A DNA stretch of 64,000 nt from Bugulina stolonifera (taxonomy: Eukaryota > Bryozoa > Gymnolaemata > Cheilostomatida > Bugulidae), in assembly GCA_935421135.1 (NCBI GenBank), contig OW285188.1, forward strand, positions 22,917,233-22,981,232, written 5' to 3'. Position numbers and translations under genes: made by a program. Of this stretch, positions 35,601 to 47,846 are shown piece after piece; the first letter of the stretch is position 1; every line of letters begins with the position of its first letter. The notes below the pieces were generated by a model. The model made no database searches. It saw only the letters and a list, made by a program, of their open reading frames with translations, and was not told the DNA's origin.

Positions 35601-38600
35601 ATAGAGGTTGTGTAGGCATCGGTATAGGTCTGTGAATCTATGCATCTAAATGCATTCGTTATAGATGCTTCAGTTGGCTCAACTCCAGACTCTATCATTG
35701 AGATAACTACAAATGCTGTTAGTGCTGCCTTGTTAGTATTATTCCTTGACTGACCAAACCCTCCTTGCATGTACTTATTATGTACTGCACCGATCTGTAA
35801 CAGAATTAAAGTTCAGTTAACTTATGTGCTATTTATAGGGACAGAGTTTGATATAAAATGGGTAAAATCAAAACAAAACCGTACGAAGGTGTACCTATTA
35901 GAGCAGTGAAAGTATCATTAGAAGACAAACCTGTGGGAAGCAGCCATCTCTATCTTGATTGTTGATGAAGAATGAAATACTTTTAGACATGATTGACTTG
36001 TCAATGTAGATATAAGGCTGAGCTAGACCGAAACATTTGACTACGAAAGCTGTCAGCCACATGCTGCCTGGTTTGTTCCTCTCCAGCGGTCCAAAGGAAC
36101 TGTAGGACTGATCTCGATGCGCGTGTGTTAGTTCTCTTTGATATCCTGGTGATATACAAATAATATTTTTATCACGTACATGGAGTTATCTTCACCACAG
36201 GTTACTACATGTATAATGTATTTACATTGTACACATTACGTTTGGGTTAGCAAATTCTATAGGAAAATCTGTGAGCTGGTTCACAGATTTCACTCTGTTG
36301 TGTAGATTGAAACTAAATGAAAAAGATAACATGAAGCATTATGCCGTGGAAGTTGCAGCTCAACTGGCTAACTAATAATAATAACAATAACCAATAGTAA
36401 GCAGTAACCACCAAGGAATGCAGACAATATATATAATATCATCTCCCACTGCATAAAACAATTACCTGATTTTAAATATCTTATAGCCTTAGCTCTCAGC
36501 TCAGGGCTGTCTTTGTTTCTTGCTTCAAGATATTGAAGTATGAATATATTTGGAGCAAATGAGACCATAATTTGTTCAGCACATCCGTAGGGCATTCTTA
36601 GTAGACTGCCAATATTAGAGAGAGCTGGTCCCAACACATCACCAACAACCTTAACAAAGGCTCTCTCAGACCCCACCACCAGATCTGCACCTCCTGGCAT
36701 GGGTAGAGTGTAGTTCTCTATGTATGTAGAGTTGTACTCTCCTGTCACTGGTAATGCATGAATAAACTTGGTATATAACACATCATAGATCATACTATGC
36801 CTAGACTATTGATTATAATAAGAAGTTACCCTCTCCTTGAATTCAGAGAGGGTAACTCCAATACAATAAACATGCTCTGATTTACAATCATTATACAGGT
36901 TAAAAATGTTATCTATTTATCTTACTCTTACATTAAAATATAAACATATCCAACAGTTTTTTATCTGAAGTTACATGTACATGTAATTATTTATAAATAG
37001 GCTAGAATAAATGATGTCCTGTAGTATTTGTATAGGATGTTTGCTCACCAGTATCAGGTCTAGTCATGCAGACAAAGTCACTGACTGTGTATTCTCTGGG
37101 TGTTCCCTCAGGTTCAACTATCAGAGGTCTGATGACTGTGTCACTCATTCCTACTCTAGTTGACATCTCAGCACCAGAACATACTGATGGGTGGTTGATC
37201 ACCTCAGCCTTTGTAAACACACAGTGTCATGTAATAATATGGTTAACACACAGCATCATGTGATAATATGTGGAATTTATCTACTCATGCGCTGATAGTA
37301 AAGAAACCAAGCGCATACTTACAGTGATGGACACGTTAACATCTCCAATCTCTTTCATAGTAATAGTAAACTTTCTAGTAGCTGTATCTTGTCCACATAC
37401 GCATGACACTCCTGATGATTTACCTTCAATATCATACTCTGTTGATGGGTTTAGGCTTATGGACACCTGCAAGCAATGCCAAAATGTGACACGTGGTATC
37501 AGACTATACACTAGTTACTCTTGATCAACACCTTCAGATCTACACATACACAATACTATACATGTAATACTTACAGCCATACACTTGGAGAGATAGTTTG
37601 ACACAGTAACAGCTACCGGTACTTTTTCAGCTCTGATAACTGAATAAGGTAGATTCATGGAGACAAAGAACGGTTGGAAAGCTATGAGAGACGCTGGTTT
37701 AGATACTCCAATTCCATCGATATCATTCATACATACAGCATTACCAACCCACTCAGTTATAGTATCTGGTACTGTAGATGGTACTGTCACATGTCCAGAT
37801 GATCTACAACATCATGTGTATCCTTTTCACAAGTTACAAATACAACATATCCATCACACAAATCTCAAGTGTTTACGATGAAAAATTTGAGTTTGCTGTG
37901 AAATCTAAAATTGTTTGATGTACTCACTCAGTGTCTACCAGGTCCCATAGCCATGTCTCTGGGAAATATGTTCTTAGAGTGTTTATATCCACAGCTTGGT
38001 CTCCCCGCTGTCCAGGTGCACCAGCGCTAAATGAAGCACTTTTTCTACTTGCTACATCTGCGTCCTGAGCATCAAATCCAGGAGCACCTGCTGCACCCTG
38101 TTGTCCTGGCGCACCCGCCTGTCCACGCTCACCATTGTTTCTGCCTCTCCCGGGAGCACCTGGAGGTCCAGTTCTCCCAGGCGTTCCAGCAAGACTTGGT
38201 TCACATTTTCTGCTGTGTGAAGAATATCTAGTTGGCGTCCCACCGCAATCTGAAAAATAACACGTTTTATACTGAGTTTATTCCAGAACATCTATGCAAA
38301 TTACTCCTAACTGTTTCCTAATATCGTAACACACATACAGCCGTCACATACCTAATCATTCAAGACTATGGTTCGTCTTATCTGTAGACCTTTCTACTTG
38401 ACTGTATAACTATTGTGTAACATGAATATAATAGTTATAGTATACATGTCCATGCATGTACAGTACATATAGATATAATCAGAACTTACATCGTATGTTG
38501 GCATACAGTTTACAGGGGCGTGTCTTCACTCTTAGGTTGCTCATAGGAACTAGACCCGCATTAATAAACTCCATAACAGAATCATCTGCCCCCTCCACTT

Positions 38601-41600
38601 CCCAGTTGAAATAATGTGTATCTGTGGTAATAGAGATCAACAAACACTGCCATTGTCCTAATGGTAGGAGTTATCAGCTCATGATATTGGGAATTGGACA
38701 ATCACATGTTTATACACTACTGCATAGCCCAGCCGCAATGTTTACTCACTTAGTCTAAAGCACTTGCACTGGACGGTTGGGTCTACAGTGTAGGCCTCCA
38801 GCATATGTGTATTTGACTGAATTTCGTTCTGCATTTAAATGGTTGCAAACATAATACTATGCAAGCTCATGAATCTCATAACAAAAATTATTGATACAAT
38901 ATATAATTACGATATGTCACCTATGATGCGATATATGACACCATATGTGACCTATGATATAATATATTACATAATATGTAACTACAAATTGTCCTTGGAC
39001 ACCTTACCATTGGTTGGAGTCAGTCCACAGTAATATTCTCCAGTTGAAGATATGGGACTCCTACAACAAAAGGGTTGGTAAATAACAATATGACAAGTAG
39101 TACCATTCTAAAATCCAGTTTATTTTGTATAGTACTAATACAGTACTGAAGGTGATATACGCAACATATTATTATGAGTGGTCGGGCTAAAGGTAAACTT
39201 CTTACCCTGTCCATCTGTTCAAACCAATGTTCCGTATCCTTTTAAGGGCTGAAGACAGACTAAGCTGGTTGTTTCCACCCTCCAAGAACACACTCTTATC
39301 TACTATACCATAACTACAGAGGGATTCTGGGCTGGCTTTAAACTGGATGCCTATTGGTTCTCCTGGTCTAGCTTTACTCTTGCTGAACGTCATCTCAGCC
39401 TATGAAATGCAGCAACAGGTAAGTAGAACATATTATACTGCAGTATATAATACCCACTAGCTTCAGTTAAGATGGGACACAAATTAGGACAGTAGTATGT
39501 ATTACGGCAGTCAACAGATTCACAGAGTTACAGAGCTCATCAATGAACACATTTCCTACTATAAATACAACTCAGCCTGCTATATTGAGATCTGTTATCG
39601 GTTAGAGCTCTTGTAACATAAGATACCAGTTTCGTGTGAAGTAGGCATTATCACATTACTACTAGTATTACTTTGTCTAGGTCACAGCGTGTGAGGAGTT
39701 GTCCTTCCCACTAATGATAAGTGAAAGAGAATCAATGTACAATATGTATATGATATACTCAGTATAAGTATGATGTCCTTATGTTATAAGATTTATTATA
39801 AGATTACATCTCATCATCCTATATTAAGACATAATATATACTCCATTGCAGTGATAGTACCTGATTACTGGTACACGGTTCAACGTCAATCTCCATTTCA
39901 TCCGCAATGACCTCTCCATCTGGTCTGATGTAGTAAACTACAAGCTTTGGCTTATCAGACATCTCTGAGGTGATTGTCATATTTAGTCTCAGTATTTGCT
40001 GAAGTGGAGCCACTGGTAGCATCCCAGTTGTAGTTGCAGGTCCTTCTGTGGTAGTACTGTTACCTAGCACAGTGCTACTGTTACCTGTCTCACTACCACC
40101 TAAATATTATTATAGTACTTGGTTTTAGACTACATACAGGAACAATTACAAAATTTATGACTATGATTCTGGTATAAAAAATCCCTTTCCTAATTCACAA
40201 TGTCTGCCATGTATAATAGTTATAACCTCGCACTAGCATGAGCTCCACATGTTCCCAAAGAATTGGTGAATTAACTGTGGTAAATCTTTAGAAACACTTG
40301 GGATCCAGGCTAGGTTTAGGCAATAAAAATGTAGTTACAACATACAACAGGAATGTACCAAATATAATCATATTGATTGCAAAAACGATTATTCTGTAGA
40401 CTATTCCATAAGTGTGATAAACATTGGATTAACTTACCTATCTCTTCTAAGTTAGATACTAGACAGCGGTAATAGCAAGACCAGCCATCGTCAACCACTT
40501 GGTTGGTGCCGTAGTTGGGTTCTAGACTAACAGGTATAGACCCACTGTCTACTATATCCGTTAGTCCAATAACCTATTATATACCAGCGCATGTATGGAA
40601 GCAATACAGCGTAATGTACTATTATTACATACATACATACATTGTACATACATGTACATGTATATACATACCACTGTGTTCTGTTCAGTCTACATGTACA
40701 TACCACAGCTTGCACTAGCAGCTCAGTAGCATCAAAGTGCCCACTATTACACAGTATTCAAATATATCAATCCATATGCAATAATAACTCCATATTAGGC
40801 TGTCTACCTGATAATACAGACTGGTATCCAATGATATATTAGATACATAATGGATATCAAATGTAGCCTGGGCTCCACAGGTAGCCTTTCCCTTCCGTGG
40901 AGCAATCTGTATGAAGGAGCCAGTTGGAGAATACCTCTGGTTGGGTGACAAAGAGGCACTCGATATGTAACCATCAAATGAACTGCGTCTGGTGCTGCGG
41001 GTAGATGCTGATGCCTACAATATGTACTGTCTGTATTATGCCTACAGTATATGCCACCGGGAGTAACTCATCATGTGTGGATGCATCTTATTTTGAATAG
41101 TTTATAATAACAGTTTTGTTGAAGGAGTTACCCCGTAGCTACTAGTTGACTATACCATAATGCTATGCAAATACTACATAACAAAGATGCAGTCAAAGTT
41201 AGATTATTAATCCATTACCTGAATACGAAAATAGGAGGATCCTTGGTTGTCTTCTGGAGGTCGTACGCTGAAACTAGCCTCCCCATTAACATCGGTGGTC
41301 AAGGTTTTACCGATGTGTCTGTTGATGGTAATATCAACTACTACAGAAGGTACAGAGTTAGGTGCAGAAGTGGAGAAATTTGAGATAGCCTTTGTTCTTC
41401 GCCAAAAATGAAGCAGGAGAAGTTGTCTTCTCTATATTTTGCTGGTTGACCGCCCTTACCCCAAACCCCAACCACAAACAAGGAACTAAGACTATCTAAA
41501 TTTCTCCACTACTGCACCTATATGAAGGTACAGGAGTCCCATCTAGTGTCTTAGCAGTCACCTACAGAGATAATAGGGCTGTGTGAGTTATAGAATAGCT

Positions 41601-44600
41601 GCGTAATAAGTATGCTGTGGTGGTGTTGTAGGTTAGTGCTACAATACTAACCAATGACTACAGAGTACAGAGGTTTAGTCCTTGGCTAATATTAGATAAA
41701 TTACAAAATAACTGCTGAATCCTATCTTGTCTGATAGAATATTATATTGAAGATTGTAATTCTAAAAAAATAGTGGTTGATGGCTTAGTATTATAACTAT
41801 ACACGTATAATGCAACCTATCTCCTTGATATAGACGTACATGCATGTGTGTATTGCCCAATCTACACTTTTATATGTATGTCTAGTGTTTACCTTTGCAT
41901 AGTACGGAATGCCAAGCTTGAATTTATCAGCACCTTCTAAGTTCAGTTGAATATTTCTTCTTTGGAATGAAAGAGTCTTTTTACTAGCATCTGTATACAC
42001 CCCTGTAAGTGGATAACACAATGTTTACTATCATCTGTATACACTCCTGTAAGTGAATAACACAATGTTTACTAGCATCTGTATACACCCTTGTAAGTGG
42101 ATAACACAATTTTTACTAGCATCTGTATACACTCCTGTAAGTGAATAACACAATGTTTACTAGCATCTGTATACACCCCTGTAAGTGAATAACACAATGT
42201 TTAATAGCATCTGTATACACCCCTGTAAGTGAATAACACAATGTTTACTAGCATCTGTATACACTCCTGTAAGTGAATAACACAATGTTTACTAGCATCT
42301 GTATACACCCCTGTAAGTGAATAACACAATGTTTAATAGCATCTGTATACACCCCTGTAAGTGAATAACACAATGTTTACTAGCATCTGTATACACCCCT
42401 GTAAGTGGATAACACAATGTTTACTAGTATCTGTATATATTATTCCTAACCTACTGTCCTTAAGTTACAACTTTAAAGCGCAAACTTAGATCTAAGACAA
42501 TGAAAGTAGTGTAACTGACCACAACCCCAGTACAAGAAGAACTAAAGCTATTATCATACATGTACTGAATAATCCTTACCTGTACCCTTCTCTTTAACTC
42601 GGCCAGATATCTCCACACTGAGACCATAACGGAAGTCAGTGTATCTGGTATACCCTACATCTGACCCACTTACATTTACCATGTAACAACCATCCTCCAG
42701 CTGTAAAAATGAAACATTATACATGTAGTTAGTAAAACATGGTATATTATGTGCAGTCTATGGCCATATACAGAAGAGAAGATTATTGTAGGTCTATGTA
42801 ATGCAACCAACAAAACAAGACGAACTAAAAATATGCTACACATAGTGCATTCTCATCATTCATACTGTATGCATGCAGGTCACACACTAGAATGAAGAAC
42901 CCTGCAATATACCAGGTTTCACATTGCTATATAAAACAGGAGTGGTATAATAATGCATAAATGACCAAACAAAACAATAACATATTCTTGATGGATGCCC
43001 TCATGTATATTGTACAAAATGTTATCATGAAATCATTAAAAAATACACTTTTGAGTGTAAAGGTATAGTATTTATTTATTTGACTATACGCTTAGTTGAT
43101 ACACCATAAACATACCTGGTTTTCTACCAGGATGCAAGTCTCATTACCACCTTCTGGCTTGCCATCATTTATGTTACGGGGATAGTAGTAATAGTACTGG
43201 CGTGACTTCTTGAGACAGACGGAAGATTCCAGAGTACCTCGAACTGGCTGTCCATACGTATACCTAGTGTCACAACATATATACACTGTAGTATTATCTA
43301 AACTAATATCTTACAATCAGTACTTAGTTGATGTCTGAGGTGTTAGTTAGCTTTTCTTATATATACTATGTATGTGAAGTGCGTCTGACATCGTTCAGGT
43401 GATGCCACCCCTTTCCCCTAGTAGGAGTTGTACTGCTCAGCACCAACAGTCGGCGAGCTGGCAATAATTTCATTGGCTAATGCCTGCCATCTTCATTCAT
43501 AAAATTATTATTTAAATTCAACAGGATATTTTTCATAGCAATGAAGGTTTGTAAGGAAACAGAATGGTATGCAAACTATCCTCTAATTAACTATTAACAA
43601 TAGTAATACCAGGAAGGGGTGACTTGCAATATTTGTACACAACACCCATTTCCTTGTACCTGCTGAGAGTCATGTATTATTATGGGTGGATGATTCTACC
43701 ATCAACTATTACAATAAGACACAAAAGATTGGCCACTACTTCACATGAATAAAAAATGTTAAATATTCATAATTCAGTCACAGCCAACAGGATGATACAG
43801 CTCAATTTACAGAATATACAATCATGAACATGGCGTGGTATTTTGAGGCAGGCGCAACTTTGTGCTTTTTGGAATTTCTCTCTATATAAACTGTAGAACT
43901 GAAGATTTCTACAGGTTGAAGTTATATGGACTGAAAATTTGCAAAATCTACAAAGTTGCGCTTAACTGGGTATTTCTAAAAATAAATTATTATTACATTT
44001 ACATTTATCATAACCATAGTTCCATAGATATCTGTTATGGTAATGAATGGTAAATATAAGTTGTATTCTGGGCCTTGGTGCAATATTAATTATGAACTGT
44101 AGCAACATTTTAAACCTCAATATCAATATTATTCTGCCATTTCTAGCAGGACATGTGATAAGGCACTTACCGCGCACATATCTTAGCAGTGATTCTCTCA
44201 GTCTGAAAAGTAATATATTGGGAGGGCGTAGTCAGGGTTACCTCATACTTTGGTAGAACTAAAATTACAAAACAGGCAATTTCAACCGCAGACAAGGAAA
44301 CACACAAGGAAGCATACTTGGTTCTGCCAACAAATCCAAGCTCATTAATTTTAACTTATTGTTACATCTAGATGACTTCAAAGTTTGCATATTGTATTGT
44401 TATTACTTATGCATATTATATTATACAATATGTGGTTATACATGATTTTATTTATGTAAATGAAATTGTAGCGATATAGATTATTTGGCAAAAAAGAGCA
44501 TCTATTACAAAAGCACATTGTTCAAACTGTTATTTTGCTTTAAGACTAAGGCAAGAACATAACACCTTGGAATCCCAAACATTCTGCATGTAAGTAATGG

Positions 44601-47600
44601 CAGTTATACAGGATAAAGATCTAATCAAACCTCACCCTGTAATCATAACAGCACAGTCTTATAATTGGCTATGTGAATCACTAACACTAGATTATACCAA
44701 ATATTACCCCAATTGTTTCTTAGGATATTCTCTTTCTATATGAGGATTATTTTGTAAGAGGAGCTGATAGTAACAACACTGTGTCAGGACACTAACACTC
44801 TACAGCTGTAAGAAGGTTAAAAATACAGAGTGACTCCTATCCTTAGCAAAGTTGTGTACAAAACGTACCAAGACTAAGCGGACATTCACTAGTCTGGGCT
44901 CAAAGCCCCTCATCCCCAAAATAATGGGTGGGTTTGTTGGAGGTTTGCAGTAAACTATTATGTATTATCTTGTAGAAAATGAAGCTTAGGCTAGGCTCTG
45001 AAGCTATCATAACTTAAGACAATCAACAGACCAACTACGTTTTGGTTAAAACCAACCACAATGTGGCAAAGAATTTTATACCAAAGAGTTTGTTATTTTG
45101 GTGAACAAAGTCAACAGAATTACTTCATACAATTTCAAATGAGAATTTTTTTGGGATTTCTAGGAATGTTTATGGGATAATAGTATTTTTCATCAGCCAT
45201 TATAAAAATATTTCACATATGCAGTAGTTACTCCAGGTTCATGTATTGAATAACTTACCGTATTCCTTCACCTCAAACTCTTCCCTAACTGTGTAGGATT
45301 GTCTGTTCATTGTAATCCTGTAGTTCCCCATCTCTGGTTCCTCATTCAGCTCAAACTCCAACTGTAGCAAACCTACATAATAGATACACATGTACATGTA
45401 CTACGAGGGGCTGACACAAAGCAGAGACAAAGATATACATGTACGTGTAGTATAGGCTGCAATACTGCAGTTCTAATTGCAGAGAAACTCTATACTCCAA
45501 GAATAAATGTGGCAGATGTATATTTTTACACATTATCCTAGGAAAAAGTATATAAAAAATACACAATTTTTGTTCACACTGGAAATATTTAGTGATAGAA
45601 ATCATTAAATGGTAAATTGTAATTCACAGCAGGGCATAAAACACACATCATACATGATGCAATTAATAAGTTCATATGTATAATATACAGTCATGTACAT
45701 GTACATGTACATGTACATGTATTTGTGGCGTACCTTTAGTAAGGGTGAGGTTTGCCCAGTGCTCTACTCTTATTCGACTGGGTGTTTGAATTGTTACACT
45801 ATCAATCTGTAAGTAAGAAATGTGTGTGACATGTGACATGTAACATAATGAACAGTAATATGTTACATGTACCATAGTGGACAGTAATACATTGTATGCT
45901 ACACGTACCATATGAACAGTAATATGTAGCATGTATCATAATGGACAGTAATATGTTATATGTACCCTAGTGGATAGTAAAATATGACATGTACTGTAGT
46001 AAATACATGTAATGTACTGTAGTAAACAGTAATATACATGTATGTTAGATGTACATGTGTATATCTACAGAGTACATACCACATATCCATATACACGCTA
46101 GACCTACACGAAACAGGCATTAGGAATATAGTATTATAGCTCACCATGTCCAATGAAGGTCGGAGAAGGGAGTCTAGTGTCAATATTCTGATTCGAACTA
46201 CGAAGAAAGTCAACAGCAGATTTAAGGCTATGTAATGTACATACAATGTACATATATAACACATAGCAAGTGAAAGTTGAAAACAATATAGTTACAGTAT
46301 TATAGATGTACGAATAATACATTACTATAATACAATTAGGTTGTAGAATTAGAGTGTAGAAATTTAATGCATTCCATTTAATTCTCTTACATACTGCAGC
46401 AATTACACGTTTATAATCGTAGTAAAGTTGTTACAGAAATGTATTACAGTAGAATTGAGGTTGACCATACTTTCGCTAAGATGTTTTATTGCAAAAAAAT
46501 ATCGCTCAAAACTATGTTAACCTAACTTTATTACGATTGAATTAATTCACTTTGTGTATTTAAACGAGAATAAAGCAACAGTTCAATGGTTGGAGGGAGA
46601 TCCCAGTACAAGAGTTGAGTGTTACATGTTTATTTACAGATCCAGAAGGTAAAGTGAAATAACTTACCTAAATCACCAGGAGCGTACACTGATTTGTCTG
46701 TCTGTACGAAGGAAAGATATCTGTTGCTATACTCCCTGTATATGTCTACCAGGGCAGAGTCATGGAAACTCACTACAGTGCTGTTACCATTTAATGCCAT
46801 TCCTACCGCTTCTATTTTCAACTTCTTTGGCATGCGCTTCTTTGAGAACGGTGGCACAGTCAGTGCCACACATTTGGAACTCTCTAAAATGGTTCCAGTA
46901 AGTTTATTTATTTATCACAACAATATTTCTATCACAACATATCTATTTTTGTGTGCGATGCTGCACACATAAACATGCTGAGTCTGTAGTGTTGCACATG
47001 CATAATAATATTTTGGTTACACATACATCACTACAACATTAATTTAACATGACATTGTGAGTATTACATTACAAGTCATCTAATTTGCAAAAAGAATTAT
47101 GCATTAACAATATCAATAATTTTGAGAAAACCTTGTACAAATTAACAGCATCACGGCAGTTGTATTGAATAATTCATACATTTAAATGTTATTACTTCAA
47201 GTTCTTACCAGCAGGGGAGATAACTACTGATTGTTGTTCTACTATCTGCTCCTTCCCGCTGGATAATTGATGGAGGTACTGGGATGATCTGTATGACCAT
47301 TCTGGTGTTACCGTGAGTTTAACTCGTGTAGTTACTCCAGCCGGTACATTGTATAAGTGTATGCAGACAGTCTCGGGTCTTTCAGGGATAAACCTGTTAG
47401 GGGTCGTTATCAGGTAGCCTGGTTCACTACAATGTGTAAGACAAAACAGTTTACTAAGTGATTACTTCTAAATTCATTGCAAGCACCAAAAAGTGACAGA
47501 GAAATCTAACACTTTGAAACAAATATAAATTGTAATTGTAACTCTAATCATATTATAGAAGCATTGGGACAGATTGTATACATGTAACATAAAAGATAGA

Positions 47601-47846
47601 CCTATACAGCTATACGATAAATATTAGAGTTTGGAAAGGATGAAAACATAATAATAATACTGCAATGTGCAGAGTTTAGAGTTAAATGTGCAGTGTTAAT
47701 AAGTATGCCGACTTGTTGGAAGCAAATGATTTCACATGCTTACATGTACAATTATGTATAAGATATCTAAAGAATTCGACTTACTTAACAGAGTATATCG
47801 TCTCCACAAACATGAAGAGTAAAACACAGGTTAGAAAAGTTGCCAT
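32513..47846 (-). CDS. TEP / alpha-2-macroglobulin-like protein, copy A (disrupted exon 11)
   Basis: Twenty-nine exons on the minus strand: 47846-47785, 47426-47209, 46883-46668, 46197-46145, 45806-45734, 45372-45259, 44258-44171, 43263-43116, 42700-42580, 42002-41893, 41561-41219, 41014-40808, 40573-40438, 40099-39861, 39399-39206, 39060-39008, 38621-38490, 38249-37928, 37803-37575, 37466-37323, 37208-37049, 36741-36466, 36145-35931, 35794-35518, 35332-34884, 34011-33884, 33779-33611, 33258-33156, 32676-32513. Without the exon 11 insert it would be 1654 aa: signal peptide (MATFLTCVLLFMFVETIYS), MG1 (YLITTPNRFIPERPETVCI), further MG domains, a collagen-like insert in place of the bait region, FPETWLW, MG7, CUB, thioester domain with GCAEQ (Cys about 1115), receptor-binding domain and a Thr-rich tail. 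There is no C345C domain, so it is TEP/CD109/A2M-like rather than a classical C3. Family members bind targets covalently or trap proteases outside cells. A MITE at 41356-41523 brings in a stop, so this copy may be a pseudogene or rely on splicing around it. Confidence 0.88.
32737..32952 (+). mobile_element. Solo LTR or TRIM, 216 bp, in the last intron of copy A
   Basis: Starts TGTAATGGTTAGGCCGACTC and ends CCCATTACA, with ATATT-like flanks on both sides. Shares CGATCTTTCATGTAATG and GGACGAC blocks with the LTR at 15261-15781. The corresponding intron of copy B lacks it, so it inserted after the duplication. Confidence 0.65.
34084..34836 (+). mobile_element. 3' fragment of an LTR retrotransposon in a copy A intron
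   Basis: Absent from the equivalent intron of copy B (52131-52361). A plus-strand frame open from about 34190 to a stop at 34347 reads GRWSEHADFHILYLSHDY, then a strongly basic Lys/Arg/Pro tail (PAKKRASTAPTKGKK), as at the C-terminus of some retroelement pol/integrase proteins. It is followed by LTR-like sequence with the CGCCATATTGTTATGCAATT motif, a TATA-like TTAGTATATAAG and AATAAA, matching the family at 15261. Function lost. Confidence 0.5.
35518..36741 (-). other. Copy A thioester domain core exons
   Basis: Exon 36741-36466 carries the end of CUB and the thioester loop [20 protein letters not shown]. The exon at 36145-35931 has [20 protein letters not shown]. Exon 35794-35518 begins [19 protein letters not shown], aligning with the C3 segment around catalytic His1126. 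Cys and Gln of the thioester are present; the central Gly of the usual GCGEQ is Ala. The Cys-to-His distance is about 115 residues, close to C3. The fold is completed by 35332-34884 ([18 protein letters not shown]). Confidence 0.88.
37928..38249 (-). other. Copy A collagen-like bait-region exon
   Basis: One 322-base exon. It encodes [18 protein letters not shown], then Gly-X-Y triplets (GTPGRTGPPGAPGRG, broken by RNN, then GERGQAGAPGQQGAAGAPG), a non-collagen Asp/Ser/Lys stretch, a last GAPGQRGD (an RGD triplet), and finally [15 protein letters not shown], the invariant segment that follows the bait region or anaphylatoxin in this superfamily. Three cysteines lie just before the collagen part (PCKLYANIRYC in the preceding exon plus KCEP), suitable for interchain bonds. 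Confidence 0.88.
41219..41561 (-). pseudogene. Copy A exon 11, interrupted by a MITE
   Basis: The 165-base exon seen intact in copy B (59101-58937, 55 codons) is split here by a 178-base insert, comprising a 168-bp MITE (41356-41523) and a 10-bp duplication GAAGGTACAG (41346-41355 and 41524-41533). In the reading direction the frame enters the MITE after PVPS and meets TAG about nine codons later. The rest of the exon is open but shifted. All other exons of copy A are open. Confidence 0.85.
41981..42435 (-). repeat. 44-bp minisatellite seeded by the exon 10 acceptor (copy A)
   Basis: About ten copies of a 44-bp unit containing TACTAGCATCTGTATACACC and CCTGTAAGTGAATAACACAA. On the coding strand each unit reads as an acceptor CTTACAG followed by GGGTGTATACAGATGCTAGT, the first bases of exon 10, whose genuine copy is at 42002. 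Copy B has about four diverged units at 59520-59700. Confidence 0.9.
43852..43961. mobile_element. Short MITE in copy A intron 7
   Basis: A 110-bp segment with 12-bp perfect terminal inverted repeats (GCGCAACTTTGT ... ACAAAGTTGCGC). The equivalent intron of copy B lacks it, providing an empty site near 61420. Confidence 0.65.
45830..46070. repeat. About 29-bp degenerate minisatellite (copy A intron 4)
   Basis: Imperfect units around ACATGTACCATAGTGGACAG plus TAATATGT, adjacent to the acceptor of exon 5. Present at the same place in copy B (63340-63520), so it predates the duplication. Confidence 0.7.

Noticed and set aside
38753..38831. Candidate extra exon in TEP copy A with a GCAG acceptor and GTGAGT donor
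   Set aside because: It is 79 bases, which breaks the phase between the exons at 39060-39008 and 38621-38490, has a stop in the incoming phase, and is not conserved in copy B, where those exons join directly.
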